A stretch of DNA of 64,000 nucleotides from Modicisalibacter ilicicola DSM 19980 (GTDB lineage: Bacteria > Pseudomonadota > Gammaproteobacteria > Pseudomonadales > Halomonadaceae): contig NZ_FQUJ01000004.1 of the NCBI RefSeq assembly GCF_900128925.1, positions 124,001 through 188,000 on the forward strand, read 5' to 3'. The notes below the pieces were generated by a model. The model was not told the origin of the DNA. It did not search any database and saw only the letters and a list, made by a program, of their open reading frames with translations. A program made the translations under genes and the position numbers. Of the stretch, positions 55,649-64,000 are shown one piece after another; position 1 is the stretch's first letter, and the number at the start of each line of letters is the position of its first letter.

Positions 55649-57039
55649 GCGTCGGCTCCCTTGTTCTCACGAGTGTTCTCGCGTGCCTGGAGCAGCGGCA
55701 CAATGCGCGGCTGCTCACGCAGCTGCCAGGCCCAGTCAATCAACTGGCGGGCTTCGGTGGGCGAAGCCCCACCGGAAAAGGCCGCCAGGCGTCGGAACTT
55801 ATCTTCGAGTTCGTCCCGTGACAGGGTATTGCCGGGATCTCCCTTGGGGTCGTCGATCGCCTGGCTGAATGTCTGCCCGTCCCGGGTCGTCACCGCGACG
55901 CGCCCCAGCCATTTCTTCGGGTAGGCCGCATCGACCTCCGGGTCGAGCTGCATGCTCACTCTCTCTTTGAACGTGATGACCTGCTCGTCCTCCAGGGCAC
56001 GACGCTGGAATTCGTCGAGGCCGGCCTGGCCATGCACGGCGATCAGGCCCAGCACCGTGCCCATCGAAAACTTGGCCTGGTGGATCGAGGTGGGCCGGGT
56101 CACTGGACCCAGCACGTCGATGGCCGCCTGATGCACGCGGGCGGTGACGTGCTCGATGTCCCGATGGCTCAGGTCGTGCGCCTGCATCAGCGCGAGCAGC
56201 GCATCGGCAGCAGGATGGGTGTGCCTGCACGAGGCATGGAACTTGAACGAGGTTTCCTCGAGCGCCCAGCGTTCGCCCAGGCAATCCGTCAGGTAGCCGG
56301 GATCGGTATCCTGCGACATCCCGGCGGCCATGCCCTGCTTGCCGTCCAGAATGCGCTGCGCCCCGGTCAGACCCTCTTCGGTCAGGTAGGCGGCCAGCAG
56401 CCCGTCGGCGGCCGCCTTAGCGGTATGCAACTGCTTGGAATGCGCGCCATCGCGCAGGAACTCCCACAACCCGGCGGCCTGCGTGCCGGCGCTGCCCAGT
56501 ACGTGAACGAAGCGATCCTCATCGAAGCCGAGCAGCTTGCCGACCGCCACGGCAGCGGCCAGCGTGCCCACGGTACCCGTGGTATGGAAGGTGGCGTAAT
56601 GCGAGCGCCCCAGGAACTCGCCGATGCGGACCCCGGCTTCGTAGCCGGCCACGGCGGCCACGATCAGCTCGCGGCCCGAGGCGCCGAGTTCTTGGGCGGC
56701 CGCCAGCGTGGCCGGAAAGACCACCGTGCCCGGATGCAGCACCGAGCTATTGTGTAGGTCGTCCTGCTCGACGACATGCGAGGCGGCCGCGTTGACCAGC
56801 GCGGCGAAGTGCGGCGACGTCAGTCGGCGGTCGGTCAGTGACTCGCTGGCCCCGCCTGTCGGCCCCATGCGCTGGGCGTAACGCTCGAATAACGGAATCG
56901 GCGGCTGGCTCTTGCCGGCCAATGCCGAGCCCAGCCAGTCGAGGCATAGCTCCTCGCAGCGCGACACGACCCGCTCGGGCAAGGCCTCGTAATGAAGATC
57001 GGCCAGGAAGGCGGCCAAGGTCCGGGTGGGATGGTTCAT
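55645..57039 (-). CDS. MmgE/PrpD-family dehydratase/decarboxylase
   Basis: This 464-aa protein has the typical landmarks HVVEQDDLHNSSVLHPGTVV, ELIVAAVAGYEAGVRIGEFL, FKFHASCRHTHPAADALLAL and AYPKKWLGRVAVTTRDGQTF. The family includes 2-methylcitrate dehydratase and cis-aconitate decarboxylase. Neither substrate can be fixed from the sequence; here it should act on the same acid as its operon neighbours. It lies 10 bases after the dehydrogenase gene. Confidence 0.88.
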   Translation of the reverse strand: MNHPTRTLAAFLADLHYEALPERVVSRCEELCLDWLGSALAGKSQPPIPLFERYAQRMGPTGGASESLTDRRLTSPHFAALVNAAASHVVEQDDLHNSSVLHPGTVVFPATLAAAQELGASGRELIVAAVAGYEAGVRIGEFLGRSHYATFHTTGTVGTLAAAVAVGKLLGFDEDRFVHVLGSAGTQAAGLWEFLRDGAHSKQLHTAKAAADGLLAAYLTEEGLTGAQRILDGKQGMAAGMSQDTDPGYLTDCLGERWALEETSFKFHASCRHTHPAADALLALMQAHDLSHRDIEHVTARVHQAAIDVLGPVTRPTSIHQAKFSMGTVLGLIAVHGQAGLDEFQRRALEDEQVITFKERVSMQLDPEVDAAYPKKWLGRVAVTTRDGQTFSQAIDDPKGDPGNTLSRDELEDKFRRLAAFSGGASPTEARQLIDWAWQLREQPRIVPLLQARENTRENKGADA

Positions 57040-57049
57040 CGGGCGTCTC

Positions 57050-58213
57050 CTAGAAGGACCGCGGCAGCTCGAGCAAGTGCTCGGCGACGTAGGACAGAAT
57101 CAGGTTGGTCGAGATCGGCGCGACTTGGTAGAGCCGGGTCTCGCGGAACTTACGCTCGACATCGTACTCGCTGGCGAAGCCGAAGCCTCCGTGGGTCTGC
57201 AGGCAGACGTTAGCCGCCTTCCACGACGCCTCGGCTGCCAGATACTTGGCCATGTTGGCGCTGGCCCCGGCGGGCAGGCCGTTGTCGTACTCATGGCAAG
57301 CCCGCCAGCGCATCAGGTCGGCGGCCTCGACCTCGATGTGCGCCTGGGCGATGGGAAACTGGATGCCCTGGTTCTGGCCGATCGGACGGCCGAACACCTC
57401 GCGGCTGCGGGCATAGTCGCTGGCCTTCTCGATGAACCAGCGTCCATCGCCGATGCATTCGGCGGCTATCAGCGTACGCTCGGCGTTCAAGCCGTCCAGA
57501 ATGTAGCGAAAGCCCTTGCCCTCCTCGCCGATCAGGCTGTCCGCGGGGATCTCGAGGTTGTCGAAGAACAGCTCGTTGGTCTCGTGGTTGACCATGTTGG
57601 CGATCGGCTGCACCGTCAGGCCGTTGCCGATCGCCTCGTGCAGGTCGACCAGAAAGATCGACATCCCCTCCGACTTGCGCTGTACCTGGTCGAGCGGCGT
57701 GGTGCGCGCCAGCAGAATCATCAGGTCGGAGTGCTGGATACGCGAGATCCACACCTTCTGGCCGTTGATGACGTACTTGTCACCCTGCCTGACCGCGGTG
57801 GTCTTGATCTTGGTGGTGTCGGTGCCGGTGGTGGGCTCGGTGACCCCCATCGACTGCAGGCGCAGCTCGCCCGCGGCGATCTTCGGCAGGAAATACTGCT
57901 TCTGCGCCTCGCTGCCGTGACGCAGCAGAGTGAACATATTGTACATCTGGCCGTGCACGGTGCCGGAGTTGCCCCCGCAGCGATTGACCTCCTCGAGGAT
58001 GACCGAAGCCTCGGTCAGGCCCAGCCCCGAGCCGCCGTATTCCTCGGGGATCATCGCCGCCAGCCAGCCCGCCTCGGTTAGTGCCGTGACGAATTCCTCG
58101 GGGAACGCCCTGCGCTCATCAATGCTACGCCAGTAGGCCGCATCAAAGTGGCTGCATAGGCTGCGTACGCCATCGCGGATGGCCTCCAGGGCCTCGGTAT
58201 CATGTGCAAACAT
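57050..58213 (-). CDS. Acyl-CoA dehydrogenase
   Basis: In this 387-aa protein the fold markers are LRLQSMGVTEPTTGTDTTKI, YVINGQKVWISRIQHSDLM and FGRPIGQNQGIQFPIAQAHI, with VCLQTHGGFGFASEYDVERK towards the end. The region that in MCAD holds the catalytic Glu (YEGT) reads RLYQVAPISTNLIL, so the base may sit elsewhere, as in isovaleryl-CoA dehydrogenase-like enzymes. It hands electrons to ETF, whose genes lie in the same operon. Start overlaps the hydratase stop (TGATG). Confidence 0.9.
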   Translation of the reverse strand: MFAHDTEALEAIRDGVRSLCSHFDAAYWRSIDERRAFPEEFVTALTEAGWLAAMIPEEYGGSGLGLTEASVILEEVNRCGGNSGTVHGQMYNMFTLLRHGSEAQKQYFLPKIAAGELRLQSMGVTEPTTGTDTTKIKTTAVRQGDKYVINGQKVWISRIQHSDLMILLARTTPLDQVQRKSEGMSIFLVDLHEAIGNGLTVQPIANMVNHETNELFFDNLEIPADSLIGEEGKGFRYILDGLNAERTLIAAECIGDGRWFIEKASDYARSREVFGRPIGQNQGIQFPIAQAHIEVEAADLMRWRACHEYDNGLPAGASANMAKYLAAEASWKAANVCLQTHGGFGFASEYDVERKFRETRLYQVAPISTNLILSYVAEHLLELPRSF

Positions 58214-59049
58214 CAGCCATTCTCCTTGTAGTGAATTTCCGCCTCGTGCGCCGGCCCGTATTCATTGAACGCCCACAGTGCGGCCCGGCCAGTCGCCTCG
58301 TGGCGACCGGCGACCTGGAAATCGCTATCGGCGATCAGCGGACGCAAGCCTCGGTAGCTCAGGCGCGTCGGCACGGCGTGGGGGTGAGTGTTGCAGAAGG
58401 CCTGGACCATCAGTGTGGCGATCATCGGGCCATGCACGACCAGTCCGGGATAGCCTTCGGTCTCGGTGGCATACGGCCAGTCGTAGTGGATGCGATGCCC
58501 ATTGAAGGTCACCGCTGAATAGCGGAACAGCAGGGTCGATGTTGGCCGGATAGGCTGACTCCATTCCGGCTCAGATAGCTGCGTGTCCAGCGACAACCGC
58601 GGCGGTGAGGGCTCCCGGTAGACGATGTCCTGCTCCTCCTGGATACAGGTTTCGCCCTGCTGGGTGTAGTCATGGCGCACCGTGACGAACAGCAGCTTAC
58701 CGGTTCGCCCCTGTTTCTCCTTGATATCGGCAACCGTCGAGTAGCGCTGCGCGGCGAGACCCACTCGCAGCGGCTGGATGAAATCCAGCCGGCCACCCGC
58801 CCACATCCGGTTGCGTCCCTCGGCGGGTGGCAGGAAGCCCCCTAATACCGGATGGCCATCGCGTCCCAACTGATCGGCTGTGACAGGCTCCTGGAAGAAG
58901 GCCCAGTGCCACAGGGGCGGCAAGGGCTGCCCCTCTTGTGGGCACGGTAGGTCAAACATCACTGCGATGCGCTTGACCAATGCCTCGCTCAGCGTGTCAT
59001 CGCTGCGCTCCTGATTGCCAATCCAGTTGCTGACGGCCGCGTCTGCCAT
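58213..59049 (-). CDS. FAS1-like/MaoC-type hydratase (mesaconyl- or itaconyl-CoA hydratase-like)
   Basis: This 278-aa protein is built of two hotdog halves. The N-terminal half has QPLPPLWHWAFFQEPVTADQ and GGFLPPAEGRNRMWAGG, as in FAS1-like dehydratases. The C-terminal half has RYSAVTFNGHRIHYDWPYA and EGYPGLVVHGPM, typical of itaconyl/mesaconyl-CoA hydratases. ATG 59049 has AGGAGG 8 bases upstream, so I prefer it to the frame's GTG at 59073. It is the first gene of the operon, transcribed divergently from the LysR gene. The specific substrate is inference. Confidence 0.82.
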   Translation of the reverse strand: MADAAVSNWIGNQERSDDTLSEALVKRIAVMFDLPCPQEGQPLPPLWHWAFFQEPVTADQLGRDGHPVLGGFLPPAEGRNRMWAGGRLDFIQPLRVGLAAQRYSTVADIKEKQGRTGKLLFVTVRHDYTQQGETCIQEEQDIVYREPSPPRLSLDTQLSEPEWSQPIRPTSTLLFRYSAVTFNGHRIHYDWPYATETEGYPGLVVHGPMIATLMVQAFCNTHPHAVPTRLSYRGLRPLIADSDFQVAGRHEATGRAALWAFNEYGPAHEAEIHYKENG

Positions 59050-59133
59050 GTCCTGTCCTCCTGTTATCGTCACCTCAGGATGCGCAGGATGGGACCTTTA
59101 GAGAATTTGCTTTTGCATAAGGCCGTGTTCTGC

Positions 59134-59148
59134 TGGGCCGAACGCCCA
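59134..59148. promoter_or_regulatory. Inverted repeat in the divergent promoter region, possible LysR site
   Basis: TGGGC-CGAAC-GCCCA is a 5-bp inverted repeat in the 139-base gap between the hydratase and LysR genes. LysR regulators usually bind such interrupted palindromes between divergent promoters. It is short, so the call is weak. Confidence 0.3.
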
Positions 59149-59188
59149 ACGGGGCCAGCCTTTCCAGCCAGCCTGCGAGCCACACGCC

Positions 59189-61253
<2,065 letters not shown>

Positions 61254-61326
61254 TCTGTCGGCTATTGATGAATGACGGCGAGTCCCGGCGGACTCGCCGT
61301 CATAATAAGTGTTCGAGGTTAGAATC

Positions 61327-61884
61327 ATGATTGTGCGCTGGCTCAATAAGTTGGAAGAAACGATCTTTTGTGCGCTGCTGGTCGCCATGGTGTTCTTGGT
61401 CTGCGTCGAGGTGTTCTATCGCTTCGTCCTGGCCGAGGGCATCAGTTGGGCGCAGGAAGGCTCTCTTTATCTGTCAGGTTGGTTCGTACTGTTCGGCGTG
61501 TCGTGGGGGGTCAAGCATGGGACGCACATCGGCGTCGATGTGCTGGTCAAGAAACTACCACGCGGCGGACGCCGCATCGTCACGCTCGTTGCTCTCGCCG
61601 TCTGCCTGACCTACTGCGGCTTGCTTCTGGTCGGTAGCTTCCAATATCTATCCCTGACCCGCATGATCGGCATCGAGCTTCAGGACATTCCGATTCCCAA
61701 GTGGCAGGCCACGCTGATCTTGCCAATTGGCATGGGGTTGCTGGTGCTGCGTTTCGTCGAGCTGGGCTGGCGCGTGATCAAGGGAGATGCCGACAGCTTC
61801 GGCTTCTCGGATGAAGGCCAGGAAAGCATGCGTCTTGCCGAACAGCGCGACCCCGCAGACTATGACAAGGAGGGCCGCCCGTGA
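61327..61884 (+). CDS. dctQ: TRAP transporter small permease (DctQ)
   Basis: This 185-aa protein has four membrane helices, beginning TIFCALLVAMVFLVCVEVFY. ISWAQEGSLYLSGWFVLFGV, VTLVALAVCLTYCGLLLVGS and ATLILPIGMGLLVLRFVELG follow, the usual DctQ layout. The start is uncertain between ATG 61327 and an upstream GTG. The stop overlaps dctM as GTGA. Confidence 0.92.
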   Translation: MIVRWLNKLEETIFCALLVAMVFLVCVEVFYRFVLAEGISWAQEGSLYLSGWFVLFGVSWGVKHGTHIGVDVLVKKLPRGGRRIVTLVALAVCLTYCGLLLVGSFQYLSLTRMIGIELQDIPIPKWQATLILPIGMGLLVLRFVELGWRVIKGDADSFGFSDEGQESMRLAEQRDPADYDKEGRP

Positions 61885-63263
61885 CTATCGCGACCCTGTT
61901 TATTTTATTATTCGCTGCCATTTTTCTGGGCATGCCGATCGCCTTTGCACTGGGCTTTTCCAGTGTGACGACGATCCTGCTGTTCTCCAATGATTCGCTG
62001 GGCTCAATCGCTATCAAGCTGTTCGAGGCGGTATCCCATCACTATACGCTGCTGGCAATACCCTTCTTCATCCTGTCCAGCGCCTTCCTGTCCACAGGCG
62101 GCGTGGCGCGACGACTGATCAACTTTGCAACCGATGTCGTGGGCCACGTCAAGGGCGGGCTGGCGATGGCCTCGGTGATGGCCTGCATGCTATTCGCCGC
62201 TGTCTCTGGCTCATCGCCGGCTACGGTCGCCGCAATCGGCTCGATTACCATCGCTGGCATGGTGCGCCAGGGCTATCCTCAATCCTATGCCGCCGGGGCG
62301 ATCGCCAACGCCGGTACGCTGGGCATCCTGATTCCGCCCTCGATCGTCATGCTGGTCTATTCAGCGGCTACAGAAGTGTCAGCAGCCAAAATGTTCATGG
62401 CTGGCCTAATTCCGGGGCTAATGATGGGGGGCATCCTGATGGTCGCCATCTATATCTCGGCACGCTACTTAAAATTACCGGCACAGCCCTTCCCCGGCTT
62501 CGGGCAGCTGCTTCGCTCCGGTGGAAAAGCCTTGGCCGGCCTGCTGCTGATCCTGCTGGTGCTGGGTACGATCTATGGAGGTGTAGCCAGCCCCACCGAG
62601 GCGGCAGCTATTGCCGCGGTCTATGCCTGGCTGGTCGCCGTGGTCGGCTATCGTGACATGGGGCCGCTCAAGGATGATCCCTGGCGTCGGCCGGGCGAGA
62701 GCTTAGGCGCGGCGCTACTGCGTAGCCTGTGGCAAGTACCGAAGGCCATCGTAGGCTCATTCGGGGACCACGAGGTGCGTGGGGTAGTGCTGGATGGTGC
62801 CAAGGTGGCGATGATGCTGCTGTTCATCATCGCCAATGCCATGCTATTCGCTCACGTGCTGACTACCGAGCGCATCCCGCATACCATCGCCGAGACGATC
62901 GTCTCCTGGGGCCTGCCAGCGTGGGGGTTTTTAATCGTCATGAACTTGCTGCTGTTGGCGGCAGGCAACTTCATGGAACCCTCAGCGATCCTGTTGATCA
63001 TGGCGCCGATCCTGTTTCCCATCGCCATGCAGTTGGGTATCGATCCGATCCACCTAGGTATCATCATGGTGGTCAACATGGAGATCGGTATGCTCACTCC
63101 GCCGGTGGGGCTCAATCTGTTCGTTACCGCCGGGATAACGGGACGCCCGGTCGGCTGGGTCATCAAAGCGGCCCTACCGTGGCTGGCACTATTATTGTGC
63201 TTCTTGATATTAATAACTTACATTCCTTCAATCTCTCTGTGGTTGCCGAATCTGCTGTCCTGA
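61881..63263 (+). CDS. dctM: TRAP transporter large permease (DctM)
   Basis: This 460-aa protein has about twelve membrane helices, with SGSSPATVAAIGSITIAGM, NAGTLGILIPPSIVMLVYSA and MEIGMLTPPVGLNLFVTAGI typical of DctM. It is some 30 residues longer than usual: an extra cytoplasmic-looking stretch, MGPLKDDPWRRPGESLGAAL and on to SFGDHEVRG, lies near residues 255-300. It starts with GTG 61881, overlapping dctQ. Confidence 0.93.
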   Translation: MTIATLFILLFAAIFLGMPIAFALGFSSVTTILLFSNDSLGSIAIKLFEAVSHHYTLLAIPFFILSSAFLSTGGVARRLINFATDVVGHVKGGLAMASVMACMLFAAVSGSSPATVAAIGSITIAGMVRQGYPQSYAAGAIANAGTLGILIPPSIVMLVYSAATEVSAAKMFMAGLIPGLMMGGILMVAIYISARYLKLPAQPFPGFGQLLRSGGKALAGLLLILLVLGTIYGGVASPTEAAAIAAVYAWLVAVVGYRDMGPLKDDPWRRPGESLGAALLRSLWQVPKAIVGSFGDHEVRGVVLDGAKVAMMLLFIIANAMLFAHVLTTERIPHTIAETIVSWGLPAWGFLIVMNLLLLAAGNFMEPSAILLIMAPILFPIAMQLGIDPIHLGIIMVVNMEIGMLTPPVGLNLFVTAGITGRPVGWVIKAALPWLALLLCFLILITYIPSISLWLPNLLS

Positions 63264-63300
63264 GCCGTCATGTCGTGTCAGCAGTTTTACCTGCTTACTT

Positions 63301-63329
63301 TGGGGCTTTTTTAAGAAAGCCCCAGTTTT
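63301..63329 (+). terminator. Terminator after the TRAP operon
   Basis: TGGGGCTTT pairs with AAAGCCCCA across TTTAAG, then GTTTTC. It lies 38 bases after the dctM stop. The remaining 63330-63551 stretch shows no gene. Confidence 0.75.
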
Positions 63330-63551
63330 CAGGCCACACTCTATTGTGTCCGGTAGAGGTCCAGGCTGTATGAAAACAGGAAAGGCCCGCTTTAATCGAG
63401 GGGCTGCCCCCTCAGTTGCCTGACGGTCCCTCCGAGGCCAGCTTTTGAAGCCTGCTGCTTGATGGGGCGGCAGCCTACCGAAATAAATAGACGCACTACC
63501 AAAAGTATCGCTGCTGCACCCAAGTTCTGGAAGCGTGTGAAAAGGGCTATG

Positions 63552-63869
63552 TTAAGCCCTTGCGACCCGTATCAACTCGTTGACGCCCAAAATGCTCATC
63601 ACTCGCTTTAAGTCGGAGGCCAATACGTGCAGGCTCATCTCCGTGCTTACATTGGCGAGCCGCTTTGTCAGGAAATGCGTCGAGCCCATCCAGGCTTTCA
63701 GCGTCCCGAATGGATGCTCCAAAGTTTGTCGCCTTAGACGCATCATCTCTGGCTTCCAGTCGAGACGTGCCTGCGCGGCTTCAAGTATCTCTTCATGCTC
63801 CCAGCGCTTGATCCGTCGCTGCTTTCCCGTAGTGCACCTTTCCTTTATTGAGCAACCTTCACATGGCGT
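63552..63869 (-). pseudogene. IS1182-like transposase, C-terminal remnant
   Basis: The frame opens after a TGA at 63870-63872 and reads TPCEGCSIKERCTTGKQRRI, KRWEHEEILEAAQARLDW and LRRQTLEHPFGTLKAWMG, ending in LANVSTEMSLHVLASDLKRV. This is the Cys-knuckle and last catalytic part (E in LEHPFG) of IS1182-type transposases. The N-terminal two thirds are missing. Confidence 0.75.
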
Positions 63870-63971
63870 TCAGGAACCACTGAACAATTCACCATTGATC
63901 GGCTGATGCGCTCAGCGCAGTAAATTCCGCTTCTCAGCGGTTAATTTCTGACCACCACAGACGGCCTATTT

Positions 63972-64000
63972 CCTGGCAGCCGGATTCTCCGGCTGCCAGG
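63972..64000. repeat. Perfect 13-bp inverted repeat at the window end
   Basis: CCTGGCAGCCGGA-TTC-TCCGGCTGCCAGG is a strong hairpin. It may terminate a transcript or belong to the decayed IS1182-like element. Only its left context is visible. Confidence 0.5.

Overview
The window looks like a chromosomal segment of a GC-rich gammaproteobacterium, probably Halomonas or a relative. This rests on the style of the housekeeping genes (ETF/ETF-QO, TRAP transporter, CoA-ester catabolism) and on strong codon bias. No rRNA or tRNA gene was seen, so the taxonomy is an inference. Ordinary chromosomal DNA at both ends flanks a large, patchy defence and mobile island whose composition changes sharply several times.

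Left flank (1-8.9 kb): the 3' part of a WD40-repeat protein, a two-gene envelope/lipoprotein operon, a small DUF4231 two-helix membrane protein, an unrecognised three-gene operon (514-aa, 118-aa and 463-aa proteins, the last possibly related to tRNA-guanine transglycosylase/DpdA TIM barrels), and a dead VapC toxin gene with a surviving palindromic operator.

Island part 1 (about 9-13.8 kb) is AT-rich or decayed: an IS630-type remnant, a ribbon-helix-helix-like protein, an AlpA regulator, an inovirus Gp2/YagK-type protein, and a DUF4236 fragment.

Island part 2 (13.9-34.0 kb) is a complete type 2 BREX operon: small HTH regulator, pglW, pglX, pglY, pglZ, brxD, brxHI. A two-gene Septu-like module (ptuA ATPase, ptuB HNH nuclease) is inserted between pglW and pglX. 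The middle of pglX is strikingly AT-rich, as expected after replacement of the target-recognition region. The first kinase domain of PglW lacks its catalytic Asp.

Island part 3 (34-43.4 kb) holds further restriction-like genes: an hsdM remnant, an Mrr-type nuclease, a protein with a possible PD-(D/E)xK domain, a broken endonuclease/exonuclease/phosphatase-HhH gene, and a DUF3883 protein. It ends with an AT-rich pair, an AAA/STAND-like ATPase with a zinc-ribbon-like tail plus a DUF3800 protein, which is the best candidate here for an undescribed defence system. A run of hairpins at 35.7-36.0 kb is unexplained.

Island part 4 (43.6-49.7 kb) carries plasmid/ICE-type genes on the minus strand (RadC-like JAB protein, YqaJ exonuclease, ERF annealing protein, DUF932 protein), a short frame with two amber codons, and two decayed insertion sequences (IS701-like and IS5-like).

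Right flank (49.7-63.3 kb): a minus-strand, nearly gapless nine-gene operon (MaoC/FAS1-like hydratase, acyl-CoA dehydrogenase, MmgE/PrpD, family III CoA-transferase, HpcH/CitE-like lyase, thioesterase, etfB, etfA, ETF-QO), with a divergent LysR regulator followed by a DctPQM TRAP transporter. Together these suggest import and CoA-dependent breakdown of a C5-type branched dicarboxylic acid, with electrons passed from the dehydrogenase through ETF to ubiquinone. A truncated IS1182-like transposase closes the window.
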